Assembly: GCF_964340395.1 (NCBI RefSeq)
Contig: NC_135551.1
Coordinates: 23,531,003 to 23,595,002 of the forward strand
Length of the DNA stretch: 64,000 nt
Source of the DNA: Glandiceps talaboti
Lineage: Eukaryota > Hemichordata > Enteropneusta > Spengelidae
Direction of reading: 5' to 3'
Under the pieces are notes generated by a model. It was not told the DNA's origin and did not search any database. It saw only the letters and a list, made by a program, of their open reading frames with translations. Made by a program: the position numbers and the translations under genes. Positions 39,478-53,241 of the stretch are shown piece by piece. The first letter of the stretch is position 1; each line of letters begins with the position of its first letter.

Positions 39478-42400
39478 TATAAATATATCTTATTAATATA
39501 TATATCTTATTAATAGCTGGTATATGTATATAAATTATATACTTTAAGATATGTACTAATATACTTGTAGACACGTATATATATAATAACTTCTGTCTAT
39601 ATAAACATTCTGTCCATGTCATCTTGAAACCAGAATTTTATTGCATCTTGACAATATTTTATAGTTCATTTATAATAAATTATACATATCATAATATTAT
39701 AGATATTTGCATTTGTATCAGTTTGCTGTCTAAAATAGTTGAGATACGAGAAAACGTAAGCTTGTTAGTTTCAATCTGCCGTCGTATATGGACATGAAAC
39801 TATAAGTTATAAGTCGAATTTGTGGCACAAATGCATGCGCCAGTAAGAACATAAGAACATAACCCAACCGACGGTAATAAAGTCTAGGAGAGTGAAATTA
39901 TATAGGCACGTATGTCTGGACACGTCTGCCTTCAACCGTGTATGTAATATGTAGGACTAAGTAAACTGATCAAAGAGCAGAGATAGATAAAGATGTGAAA
40001 AGGCTTCAAAGACATAATGATCACAAAGGAACGTGTCTGTTTATCTGTATATAGAATGAACATGCTGCATTTTCTTCTAGTTCTCATCTAATTCCACGTA
40101 TTGAAATTTTATATTCAGTACGAAGAACCATAGTTTTTATTTCTGAGACATATAATATAAAACAATTTGGCTCAAAACAGAACCAAGAATATGGCGTTGC
40201 TATGCCAACGCACTGTCATCTATTGAATATCAACTAACTGTTTAAATGTACACTATTCTATAGGTAAACTTGTTCGTCTTGATACAACATCGTTACATTG
40301 GCTGTGTATATATAATAAAGCGGCGACTACTTAGCGGTTGTTTGTACTTATGAAAGAAACGACAAACAATGAGGCACATGTGTTTCCCCAAACAAATCAA
40401 ACGTGTCAGTATTTTAAAAATCATGCAGTCATTTCTCATCAATACTAATCATACCCAGCCAAAGACTATTAACATGCCGAAGCCGTACACGAGTATGATT
40501 CATAGCCCCTACACGTACTATCTAATTGATACAAGCCCTATACCCCATCCCTGTCTGCAGTGATACCTGAAATGGTTGGACATGTGTTATGGTCATATTA
40601 AAATCCGAAAGATTGTCATATTTTCACTAACAACCGCTTCGGCTATAGTCTTTCAAAAGATGTGATGACTGAATAAGACACACACAATATAATATCGTGG
40701 GGATCTGGGGACCAATTAATCAAGTTTTACATTTAAACGGACGAGAAGTTTTGTAAATGGAATGGTTTGACAGTGATGGATGACGCCATAGAGGGCGTGC
40801 ATAGAATAGAAATAACTTGAGCAGCAAGGCTTACATTTCGATTACAATCTATGCATCGCAATCACCTTGAACTCTCCTCTGTACTGTTTATTAATCCTGT
40901 ATAGAAGTCATGTTAGATGCCATGACCGATTGCAGCCAAACCTGGTCCAATGGTTATGTCTTATAGTTCGATGTAATTATAAATAATTAAGAGTATACAC
41001 AGCAAAATGTAACCGCCGTGACATATTGCGGCCAAACCAATATCGGTCTTACAGTTCGGGTTTGGTTTAATTATATATATTTACAATACGTTTTAGTGAA
41101 CAGTTATGGTAAAACAAACATTTTTTTAATGTTTTTTTTTCAAAAGTAAGAAATTCGAGAAACTATGACGTGTTAAATGTATTGATTTTTCATGTCATGT
41201 TAGAAACATGATTCTTCTTTGTTCCTTCAAGTAAGGTCATTTTTTGTTCATTGTTTAGAATGATGTTGTGATCTATGACCTTGTGTGTGACCTTTTGCCC
41301 GATGACGTCATCAGAACAGAGAAATGTCCATTTACAATTTTCACGAATATGTTTTATCAATCTTGATGAAATGATTGAGATACCTAACGGAAGAAGGGTT
41401 ACAACAAATGTTATCTATTTTGACTGTCGATGTTTCATAGTCATGGTTACCAAACGTCACCGCATATTTAAGTAGGCATATTTAATCATGTCCAATCTAT
41501 ATACCCTAGTCGCCATGTTTAACTGATCATGTAATGGCAATGAGTATATATGGAGCAGTTAAAATTAACGTTAGGTGAGAATATTATGTTGTAAGAAGTT
41601 GATTTAAAAAATTCATTCACAACTACTAAATTATAACTGTGTAATTTTCAATTTTGAAATCCAGGAAGACTTCTATTGTCAATGTCTGTTTAGAATTTTC
41701 AATATCGAAATGAAAAAGGATCATCGCCAACATGTCCATGTACTGAATAATTACCCAAAACCTGTCCCTTGATATGTTATTTTAGTGCATAAACCATGAC
41801 TCACGCCAGTTTTATCTTATCCGAAATATATTTTATTAACTCTCGATAGAAAGGCAAACTTTCAAATGCATTCTTTATCCAAAAATGACGTTCTTACAAC
41901 TATCAGTTTCCCTGTCATTGTGCTGTCCTAATGAACAAATTCCCTTCTTCTTCTGAAAGAAATTCATGTATTATTTACAGTTGGCCCGTCAAAAGACAAG
42001 TAATTGGTTATAAGCAGTTTTACCATGACAATAAATGACGAATGTTGAAGCTATTGTTAATGACAGAGACAGGACTCAACCAAGCGTAGACAATTACTAT
42101 AACTAAGGGTGAAGGAAATTAATTAGATTTTGTGAGTGATTAGGAAAATTAGCTCTCCTCTGTATACATCTGTATGAATATCTTCGCACATCACAGCAAG
42201 GACACGGAGATATTTTTCACGGTTCTAAAAAATAATGTTTACAAATTAAATGAAAATTAATGTTGTCATGGTGATTTATATAGAATATTGGCCTTTAATG
42301 TTGTCAATTTCGCTAGGAACATATATCTTCACTAGGTGAGTACAAAAACGGTTGTAAACGCCCAACCATGGTTTGAATTAAAGTATGCTGCATCATCATC

Positions 42401-42953
42401 GACTGTAAAATACAACACTGACTGGTGAAACGTCTTGACATGATCGATCGGTTTATGCCCTGGTATATTTGTTTATTAGATCTGGGTTTTCTTGTCATTT
42501 ATTGCAGGTGTATATAGATAAGTACAAATTGTTTCCTTTGGACCTAGCGTTCAACCATCCTTACCTGTTTACAAATTACTGTGTGCTTGTATTTGTTTAC
42601 AAAATATGTATCCGTACTCTTTAATAGAAACATATATGAAATTATTGCATATTGGAAGGATGTGTTCGTCTGTACATTCACAGAGCTAATATACAAACAC
42701 TCTTGCTAAAATGTGCGTGACTGTATGTTATAGCATTGCGTGATGACTTGATTTTCTCAACCGTGTCTACTATGCTGCGATCAAATAACCGGACCCATAG
42801 TTTTAAATGAGTCGCATCGTGTTTAACTTTACTGATTTATTATTGAGTGGAATAAAATATCTCCTAAACACATTTTGCGCATGTCGACTAACAATAACTT
42901 AACAGTTAGAAGTGAATAATAAATAAGTAATGCAAACGATATCAAATTGCAAA

Positions 42954-43055
42954 ATCAGTCAAACAATCAGTCCATCAATCAATCAATCAATCAATCAACC
43001 AATCAGTCAATCAATCAATCAATTAATCAACCAATCAATCAATCAATTAATCGAG

Positions 43056-43087
<32 letters not shown>

Positions 43088-43219
43088 CAAGCAGTCAGTC
43101 AGTCAGTCAGTCAGTCAGTTAGTCAGTCAGTCAGGCAATCTTCCATGCATTCATTCTTTCATTTAAACTTTCAATCAATCAATCAATCAATCAGTCAATC
43201 AATCAATCAATCAATCAAT
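42954..43219. repeat. (CAAT)n and (CAGT)n tract
   Basis: CAAT tetramers with CAGT blocks are interrupted by about 45 bp at 43139-43172 and then resume. The right flank TGCTTTATTCAG...ACAAGTTGCAA resembles the flank of the TTTA array at 19540, suggesting a minus-strand retroposon 3' end with a TTGA tail. Confidence 0.85.
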
Positions 43220-44015
43220 GCTTTATTCAGTACTATTGCCTACAAGTTGCAAACACAATATAATCTGTAGAACTGTGTATGTGGATGGTTTTTTATTTCT
43301 GTATAAAAATCGCTGGTGCACAAAACAACAACAAAAGGAAATTGTAGAACAACAGTAAAATAGAAAGTGGTGAAAGGAATAAAAAGAGAAGGCAATGTGG
43401 AGACGGCGTAGGATGATATGAAGTTTGGGAAAGCAAGAGGAGAGAAGAAAGTGACTATTAGAGGAGTTGATCAAAGAGAAGAAATCGATGGAGTGGGGGG
43501 GGGAGACGGATAGGAGTAAATGGTGAATAGAGTAGTATTTATCAAGTCATAAAACAGAAGAAAGCAAAGGTGTATAACACAAATATCCATGAACGATATA
43601 GATACTTTGTACTTACTGTCACTGATCCTAACGTTATGGCTTTGAATACCGTTAAGGCAACAAACACCGTACACTACGTGTTAATGACAAATTTTCCCAG
43701 ACCATGAATTATTAAACAAGTTATTTGTCTGAGCGTTATCCTTAGTTTATAGCCATAAACTATTGCTTACTAGACGGAAAGCTGATGACATCAATCTTTA
43801 GAATGTCATTGTGACACTGTGACAGGGTAAAGGTATAAACATATTTAAATAATACTTACGTCAAAATCTTATCGAATAGCATGTTGTCTGTATATATATA
43901 TAATATTTATATAAATATATATAATCTATCATCTTTATTTATACTGGATAGTTCTTTAAGCATTTAAACACTTTTGTCCCAAGAAGTCCATTGAGGGCCA
44001 TCCCTCATGGGTTCA

Positions 44016-44160
<145 letters not shown>

Positions 44161-44422
44161 TTATATTGTACACCTGTCCCCGGAGTCGCAAAATACACAT
44201 TAACCCAAAGATAAAAATATCGAATATTGCATGAAATATTGTGGTAGATTTCCTTTTTACAGGCATCATTTATTTCTCATATATAAGTAACGACTCGGTT
44301 TCGTTTCAATTTTAATATTATCATTAATAATCTTGCCAGTTTCTGACATCTTAATTGGCCACAATGTATCAATGTATCATAGACTACATCATAACATATA
44401 TTAATTGTATTGCATATATGTG

Positions 44423-44429
<7 letters not shown>

Positions 44430-44453
<24 letters not shown>

Positions 44454-44575
44454 AAAAAAAGAGACACACATACAGACAGTGAGAGACAGAGACATGGACA
44501 GGCAGACAGGCAGACAGACAGACAGACTGACAGACAGAGACAGTGACAGACAGAGATAGAGAGGGAGAGAGGGAA
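44430..44575. repeat. (GA)n, (CAGA)n and (GAGA) compound tract
   Basis: GA dinucleotides, an A-run, CAGA units and degenerate GAGA sequence form one purine-rich tract. Confidence 0.9.
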
Positions 44576-45327
44576 TTAGATAATGCGAGTATTTTCCATA
44601 TAGTTGTTTGTGACGATAGAGGTATACTGATTGTCACCACGATCACTAGGAGGCGCTGTTATTGAAAATAATATGGCTACCCGTATAGCGAAATCGAATA
44701 TAAAATTCGAAGGACATGTAGTATTTATACTTGTTTTCCTCTATCTTTTCTACATGAAGATGACATCATTATAGCTGCATATTCTGAATTATTCAGTACA
44801 TTTCAGCAATCGGCCACGTTGTTGTACTTTTATCGAAAACATGCAAAGGTAGATTTCACTAAAACAAAATTATTTGTAAATGTCATGTATACGGGAAAAA
44901 ATCGTTAAATCTATTAAATTTTAGACTGGTCAATAATTTCGCTAGAAATAAAAGTCTATTCAAATCTCTCTAAGCTATATTATCAGATTTTTTATGAATT
45001 GATAAGAAATGGTGTTCTTCATCTAAATGGCATCAATAATCGTTAATTTTCTCCTTACAGTTTCGCTCTGATTTGTGGCTAGTTCAGATTTTAACATTAT
45101 AGATTCATTGTAATATCACCTTGACCTCAATTTCAAAATAGTGCCCTGAATCGTCATCTTGGTTTGAATTTAGATTGGGTTTGAGTTTGCTTGAACAGAC
45201 CAATGTTTAGGAAGGGTATATATCCAAGGCGTTGACTAGGTTAACCTGAATACCGTTTTTCTATGAGTGTCCAGTCATAGTGTAACGTCTGTTTTTTGTT
45301 GATATTTACATTTATTAATATATATTA

Positions 45328-45330
<3 letters not shown>

Positions 45331-45402
<72 letters not shown>

Positions 45403-45488
45403 CATACATACATACATACATACATACATACATACATACATACATACATACATACATACATACATACATACATACATACATACATACA
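45331..45488. repeat. (TA)n then (CATA)n
   Basis: About 33 TA dinucleotides run directly into about 22 CATA units. The tract ends about 320 bp before gene C's acceptor. Confidence 0.95.
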
Positions 45489-45808
45489 GGAAATCAAGTG
45501 GCGTTCAACTATTCCATAAAACTGTCCTTGTAAGCGTGAAAGAATACAAAGTACTATAGTCAATCGATAATGCGTTTATTGCCCTACATGTCATTATTAT
45601 AATTATTATTTATTTATCATTTTAATTCTTGCAAGCACAAACTAACAAACTACGTACAAATGATAAATTATACGGCTACGAAAACACAAGTACCAGTAAT
45701 AAAATGTCTCAGGAGAAGGTCACAAATGGCGTATAAAATTGGTGATCAAATTCAAAGTTTTCACTCCTGTTTAGTCATCTAATGGGTTTCCTTCTCCATC
45801 TCTTTCAG

Positions 45809-46638
45809 GATATGGTAATGTTGTACCAGCCACAGAAGGCGGCAAGATGCTTTTCGTTGCGTACTCACTCATCGGCATACCATTTTTCTTTCTCTACCTC
45901 GCAAAACTCGGTGAAGTGATTGCCTACCCTTTGAGAAAACTCTACAAGAAAACAACTGGAACAGACAGCAAGAGGCTTTGTTCGTCAACTAAGAACAAAA
46001 AGTCCATATCGGCCGGACAAAGTTCGCCACCTAAACCCAGACATGCGCAGAAGCAAGTGCAGGACGGAAGCAGCAGCCCAACCAATAGTGACGCGCCTTG
46101 CTCGTTTGGTTGCTCAAGCAACGTCCAATCAAATCCGTCGAAAGAAGGGCGAAATAAAGCAGAAGGCGAGAAGGCGCAGAAAAAGAAACAAGATGTGAAC
46201 GTGCCTATTCCTTTACTAGTGACAATTCTACTTGCATACATACTTTTGAGTGCACTTTACTTCAGATACACGCATAAGTCGTGGACTTACATAGATTCTA
46301 TATATTTTTGCACAGTTACCTATACAACTGTGGGATTCGGTGACTTAACCCCAGAATTCATTAATTCTGATGGAGGAGATTTCTCTCAATTTTATTTGGA
46401 AGTCTTTATCTTGGTTGGTCTGATACTAATGTCAACATGTGTGCACCTAACCATGTCCAGGATGATAGAGTTTTCACATTTCCTGTTTGCTAACGGTAGT
46501 GGTACCGAGGATGGTTTCGAAAACGAATTTGAGATAGACGGGGGAAGCTGTACTCGTTCAGAACAACAGAGTATCATTTACATCGATAAGTCCACTGCGA
46601 TGACGTATGATGAAGCACTGCATGCTGCAGCAGTGTGA
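45809..46638 (+). CDS. K2P potassium channel gene C, exon 2
   Basis: Second coding exon. After CTCTTTCAG it completes the split glycine and reads GYGNVVPAT. M2 contains GIPFFFLYLAKLGEV and ends at residue 173. The M2-M3 loop is only about 84 residues (174-257), Ser/Lys/Pro-rich, the shortest of the four. M3 starts near 258 and the pore-2 filter TTVGFGD has GFG at 302-304. After M4 (GLILMSTCVHL) there is a tail of about 60 residues, acidic then neutral, ending HAAAV. M2 and M4 wording places it with A and D rather than B. The frame has no internal stop. A candidate AATAAA signal lies 477 nt downstream. Confidence 0.95.
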
Positions 46639-47114
46639 ACGTCAACAAAATGGACGCGATGAGAAACATTTTACAATATATACGTACTGGTGTACTGACA
46701 AGGTTTGTACTTTGGCATTGGCTTGCAGTGACGTTACTGAGAAACGTGTGCGTGTGTGAACTGTACTTACATTAAGCCTTGGAGAGCTCTGTGAGGAGAA
46801 CGTGTTCCATGTTTATGTAAAAACTGTACGTGTACGGTCACACAGCCAAACTACTGGGGATTGCACCCTGTAAGAGTGAATAGCGCGCTTGTATTGATCT
46901 GAGTATGACAGTATCTGACACGCTGGAAAATATTGAGTATTCACATCCATAGTGTGTGTCTATAGGATTCAAATACATTATTAACATACTGTCTTTGTTA
47001 ACATTCAGCACGTGACGCACTGAGTCGATTGACAACCATTATAACAAATTCCATTTATGCCATATGCACATCTCAAATGACGATTTCAGCTGGAAATATC
47101 CGACTTGACATAAC

Positions 47115-47120
47115 AATAAA
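47115..47120 (+). promoter_or_regulatory. Candidate poly(A) signal of gene C
   Basis: AATAAA, the first after gene C's stop codon, is followed by a GT/T-rich stretch (AGTTGTCAGTTTGGTTTG). Such hexamers are common in AT-rich DNA, so this is only suggestive. Confidence 0.35.
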
Positions 47121-50100
47121 TTAAAAGTTGTCAGTTTGGTTTGAAGTCGTGCAGTCATTTGTATCAATAGCCTGAAGATTTATACCGTTAAATCACGTCT
47201 AGCTTTCATGACAGAATCGATAAGCAATGAAATCACACGGAAAAAAGGGATGTTTGTGCTAGACGGGTCCCGGTCAACGATCTTGCCTTCAATTTCCAAT
47301 ACGTTGAGACATTAACACGTAAATATGCACGTAAAATTGTAAACATCCCCTTATACCTGGCCTGCCATCAAATCAGTCATGCTAAACGCATGGGTTCGTT
47401 ACGCTTCAAGAATTTCTTTACTGAGGAAGCAGTGGAACAATGCAGGTATTTGTCGCCGGGCACCGTGAATCAATGTCACTTGAACTTGAGTGCAATCTAC
47501 TATAATATGCTGCAATAGCTGTACAGAAAAAAAAACCTACAAAGAGTACTTTTATCTCTGTGAAAATCATTTACATACTTTTTAACCTTTGAACTTGTCT
47601 TTCGTATTTTGACATTTCTGTAGTCGGGCATATGTGGCTGTGATCACATGCTTTTGCTATGGCCCGGTTACTTTGTTATTGAAGTATCTCCTCTGTGGAG
47701 TATATGTTCCTGATGTGAAATTACTATTTTAATGTATACGTGTCGTATAATAATCTAGTAGGTATCAATACAGATATAAAGGGTAAGGTTACTTCACAGA
47801 TTAAAAGAAGGACGAGTTGAGATTCTCAGATTCATGGAATCTGTCGTCTTTCATTATACTTATTACATCTAGTAGATACACACAGCAGTTATGTCAGTAA
47901 TGGGGTCAACAAGGTCATCCGTGATTGGCATATTAAACCCAAGAAATTGTATAGTCAGTGTAACATGTTACGCAAATCGTATCTATCCATCGATTGAATT
48001 AGACAGGCTAGATAGCCAGAGTTAGATTGTTTTGGACATTACACGGTGCACTCTACTGTTTTGAGGAATTCTTTAATCAGAAATAGACATTGATATTGAT
48101 GTTGATATGTTTGTGAGTAATTAATCTTGATGTTTGTTCATTTCATGACACAATTTTTGTATGTAATTAAAATTTGATATAGCTGTAAATTATGCAATCG
48201 ACATCTAGTTTCGTAATATATCAATATTGTATTTGTAACGTTCTTTTTATGAAAAAAAAGAAGTATCATTAAAACATTGCCATGGCAAATTAGGTGTTTT
48301 AGCAATACTACTCAAAAGGCCGGAGATGGACGCGAACTGCATTGACAGATCGATTGATCGCATCACAACTACGTGATGTTTTTCCCGCATTGGCTATTAC
48401 AAATATACGATAATACAAATTCAAATATTGGCATTCACAAGGCAGAATTCGAATGTACCCAATCCATCACATTGGCTATTTGGCATGCATGGACATATAT
48501 ATATATACGAGACAATCATTACAAATTCCTGGCAGCAATGCCCTAAAGATAACAAGGCAATAGAATGATTTCCCGTGATGATTTGCGGCTTTATGAATTC
48601 AGAACTACAACTTTACTCACTACGATACATATAAGCGAAAAAACTTATGAATACATTGAAGTCGTAATATTGTTGCTATGCAAATCTACACAAAAGAGAT
48701 TACAATAATTGATATACAATGTGAAAAGCATCCGCCTTCATTTTATGACTGTATTAGATGACGGTTAGCTCATTCATGGTCATTTTATATTAACTTGTTT
48801 TTAGTAGAAGAGATTGTAACGTGAAATGTATTGTCATTTGTTACATTTTTTACGTCATATACAAATATGCACACATTTTATATTAAATTGCATATAATTG
48901 GCTAAAATTCTACGCAATATGGCGATTTATTCAATTTACGTGTATGTATATGCAATGCAAAACGAATGTAAATATTTCAAACGAGAGATGTACACTTCGC
49001 AACTACAAATTGTCATGATATGGGGGCGCTCTTTACGAACGTACCGTTGTACCGTAGAACCGGCTATGTCTTCACATATGAAATGTACATCACGTACATC
49101 ATACGCAATACGTCCACGTGTATGAATAAGTGTGATTGTTAAACACGCTGGAAACTTTGAAATGTACTCAAATTTTATTGGAATAAAACCATATCATAAT
49201 AAATACATATCACCAATACAGGTCATATTTCAATTTATTGTTGCTACTTTATTAACATGACGCTGTCCTGCAGTGTCTGTTATTTCAGTTTGACGGCGGT
49301 CTTTCCAGTGAGTTATGTTTAATTGTCGCCATATTTCTTTTCTCTACATTCCACATGTACATTTCAATAATGAGTACATTATAGCTCTATTTCTGCATAC
49401 GCACAAGATATAGTTGTGACGTCTGGACTATATAACAGATGTTGTACTTTCTGATATCACCACGAACATCTGTTCAGATCACTCTGACTGTCTATGTTCC
49501 GGTTGTACTGCTGACGTATCGAAGCTCTATGAAGCATGTTTAGTTTCCTCTATTCCTGGTAAACGGGACAGGACACTGTTTTCAGCATAACTGCCAACAT
49601 TACATGTCATACTTGCACTCTCAAAGACACACACACACCAAAGTGTTACTTTGAAAAATATGACGTAATGTAAATCAGAATTTGTTGGTACGCCTAAAAT
49701 GAAACAGTACCTCATATTTTCAATAATTGTTTCTCCATAATTACTATGATAGATTACGTTTTGCTACCTTGTCAACATGTCATTCTGTTGCCTGTGTACA
49801 TGTGTGGCAGCAGTTCAATTTTATCAAAGTTTGTTAAAAACTAAAGTTTGTGAAGGTTAACATGCTCATAAGTATAAATGTGTTAATATTTTAAGAGATA
49901 GCCTATTCTGAATATGTCTCGATATTAGATCTCTATGATTTTCGAATATTTGACAAGCAGATATATGACCTGTATACGGTTCAAATTGTGAATTGTATCC
50001 ACTCAGATAACGAAAATCCAGTTTATGTTAGGGAGTCAAACTACATAGTCAGTATATTCATATATCTGATCTAACACGCACTATGCATCCCTAGCTAAGA

Positions 50101-50474
50101 GTAAAAATGTGTATATACAATAAGTGCACAGTCTGGCAACTGTTCTGTAATCTTGTTTTATAAATTTGACAAACTCAAGTCAGATATGCAGTAAACGTAG
50201 AGGGACCTGTAAGTCATTGTATACATCACTGAAACGACCCTGAAAATAAATGGAGGAGTACATACGTCATCAGATAATGCCATGGTACCATGTCATATAA
50301 ATAATGACAGACGAGATGGAAAGCGAGTCTTTGCCACAATTCGCTCGAAAGCACTCACGGTTCAATTATTACTCCTTCCTCGACCTATAACAACACACAA
50401 TTCCTCAACTCTCCAGGAAGTATGTAACACCCGCTGTCTAATATAAGCGCATAAATTAGTCTTTCAATTAGCAG

Positions 50475-50585
50475 CCTCTGTTCTATCAGGTTCCCATTCA
50501 TACTGCTGGTCTGAATGGGGCAAAGTCGTTGTTAAAATCTTGCCTAAGAACTATGACTACTGCGAGGCTCTAATCGGCGAGGTGC
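50475..50585 (-). mobile_element. SINE fragment, inverted
   Basis: On the minus strand the fragment reads CTTAGGCAAGATTTTAACAA...CCAGCAGTATGAATGGGAACCTGATAG. It aligns block by block with the central domain of the element at 37510-37856 (CTTGGGCAAGATTTGAACCA...CCCAGCTGTATAATTGGAGACCTAGTAG). The ends are eroded. It is probably an old copy of the same or a related SINE family. Confidence 0.65.
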
Positions 50586-51046
50586 AGATTATATAAATTC
50601 AAACTGGCCACTCGTAACCTTCAACCGCTATGACTTAAATTTTGTCCCTAGCCTGACGGTATGTCGGAGTTTATAGGAGTAATGAAAACAGACTGTGTTT
50701 GTTATAAGTAAATCCAAACTAAACGTGAAACTCTATCTGAATACGGAGGTTTTCGACACACTCAAATATAAACTAATACTGAAAAACGCCCTTTATTTAT
50801 TAGTTTTTCTTTAAAGCCATTTTGAAAAACCTACTGAATTTGTCTAACATCTCTCTGGCAGTAAGCTGAAATATAGAATGCTAACTTTGTGAAGTAAGCT
50901 AATTTAAATAAAATTAGGCGGTAATTAGAAAAATGTCAATTTCGTCATGTTTGCAATCAGATAATCTAGTCGTGTTTGAAACTTTTAAGCCGTGTATATT
51001 TCATTCATTAAATTCTTGTTAGGCTGGGATATTGTGCTGAATATCA

Positions 51047-51076
51047 AACATACACACACACACACACTCACGCGCG

Positions 51077-51115
<39 letters not shown>

Positions 51116-51171
51116 GCACGCACACACACCTCTATGTAACTCTCACGAACGTATACCTCTCGCATACACAC

Positions 51172-51208
<37 letters not shown>

Positions 51209-51209
51209 A

Positions 51210-51257
<48 letters not shown>

Positions 51258-51258
51258 G

Positions 51259-51332
<74 letters not shown>
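51047..51332. repeat. (CA)n with CG block, (TCTG)n and (TC)n
   Basis: CA repeats contain a GCGCGCGCGC block near 51072-51085, followed after about 50 bp by TCTG units and then about 120 bp of TC. Frames across it are artefacts. Confidence 0.95.
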
Positions 51333-51334
<2 letters not shown>

Positions 51335-52766
51335 CTCATGGCCCATACAATGACGTTTTATTCACGATTATATAAAAAAGGCAATGTTTGAATTGGTATA
51401 TCATATTAATACACATGACAAAGGAAATTAATAGCAAAGCTAACATATCTAGTACCCCTACATTGACACAGACCCCGTATAAGAAACCTGCACACAGTTA
51501 ACGGCGTACAAGCATTGGTAAAGGACGATGCCATAAAGAGGTATGTATGTGGATTACGACGATGTGGCAGACGAATAAAACTGATACACTTACAATTTCC
51601 ATCAAGTAAAATTAAACAAAAGAAAGAAAAAGTAAGGAGACGAAAATGGCAGTAGAGAGTGCTGTTGTATATGCAAATTCTAAAATAACCCATTAACCTA
51701 CTTTTTTAAAACCAAAGAGTGGTTCAATCTCAGCAATCTAACCATTCAAGGTTTTGACTTCGTTGTGTGAACTTGAAGATTGACCATACGTAATTCAAGA
51801 AAGAAAAAATCACGTTTTGTAGTCCATTTTGGAATAATCTATCCAAATATTCACTTAATATTTAGTTCTGAAAGTAATAATGTCAATGCTCGCCATTTAT
51901 GATCATGATCGCATGACGAGACAACCAGAATAACGAGTTTCGTTGACAGTAGCAGGGATATATACAATACAAGTAAATTTTAGATTTCAAGTAAGATAAA
52001 GAACTTGCACTGGTGAAAGTACATATTAATGATCGATATTCTGACATGGTGTTAATAGGGAAAATGATTTATATATATATAAAGCTGCCCACTTATTTCA
52101 TTATCTGTGGTGAATGTGTCAACATTACTAACTGTATATCACCTGATACAGGACCATTATGGCGATGGGGGAATAAGTGTTGCCATCAGTATATACGTAT
52201 TGTTCTTGGGCGACGTTAACGTGACAGGAAACATAGGGTGAAACGGTTGAATTAGTATTTAAGGGTTCACTCATAGTTCACTCCAGGATATGCGGTTCAT
52301 TCATATTATGTCAGTTTTGGGTATGCGGTATCGAAACACATCTAACTGCCCGGGCGGATCCATTTGCAACTCTCTAATTAGCATTACTAAACAACCTCGT
52401 TATGACGTGTCCCAATTACTGCAAGCTTAGGGAATTTCACAGGTGGATTATGTGTGCATGTTGACCTTGGAATGTTATCTGGGGACGATATTTGTTATCA
52501 GGGGCGACTAAACGTTTTGACGGTCCACACTTAAGGCCAAAAATTGAAACGAGGCTGTGTTTATTTGTCCATCCCGATGACCCCAGTCACCTCGCGTGCG
52601 TGGGTACGAGGAAATATGAGTAATCAACAACCGAGAACTGGGTAGCAAACGTCAACAGACACAAGTTCCACCGAAGAACGGGAGCTTTGTTTTCAGCCAA
52701 ACGAGATTTTCACACTAAAGCGTTAACTTCGGTGTACATGCGACTGTTAAGTGTTGTACCATAAAG

Positions 52767-53241
52767 ATGGACACAACGAGTGCTCCACAGCCAGAGGACC
52801 AACACTGCCTGTGTCTGACTAAATGTTGGAATGCACAGAATGCGTGTGAAGCAACAGGGTGCTGTCGACCGCGTCCTTCGTGTAGTAAAATCCGACCACG
52901 TTCCAAATTTCTTAAAAAGACACTTCCCGGCTATCTAATACTCCACTTTTTGTTACTGGCGTATCTTGTGCTCGGCGCCTGGGCCTTCAGTTCTATCGAA
53001 CAACCATATCAAGACGCAACCCTTCATAACATCACTTCCGTGAAACAAGCCATCGCCGCAGAACTTGAGAGTCTGTGTTTTCAAGATCACGATAACCTGA
53101 CCGACGTGGTTGTGCAGTATTTAGAGCAGTATGATGTTGTTCTAGAAGAAGCTTTCGAACAAGGGATTCAACTGAAGATGGCCTACAAGTGGGATATGAC
53201 AGCGTCAGTGTTTTTCTGCCTTACGATTCTCAGTACCATAG
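52767..53241 (+). CDS. K2P potassium channel gene D, exon 1
   Basis: First coding exon of a K2P channel. The 54-residue cytoplasmic N-terminus is cysteine-rich (Cys 14, 16, 20, 27, 32, 33, 39), unlike B and C. M1 spans about 55-77. The cap has Cys104 at the junction of the two cap helices (expected intersubunit disulfide) and sequons NIT (88-90) and NLT (110-112). The pore helix WDMTASVFFCLTILSTIG meets the donor GTAACG in the first filter glycine (residue 159), giving STIGYG where B has TTVGYG and C has TTIGYG. The frame continues 21 codons past the donor without family similarity. 475 + 1121 nt give 531 residues. Confidence 0.94.

Larger units (their letters stand above)
46639..52766. other. 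Spacer between genes C and D
   Basis: No gene is supported here. The left end is presumably gene C's 3' UTR. It contains an inverted SINE fragment and a CA/TCTG/TC compound tract near 51 kb. The 250 bp before gene D's start is visibly richer in G and C than the surroundings and is the likely promoter/5' UTR region, but I cannot define a core element. Confidence 0.65.
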
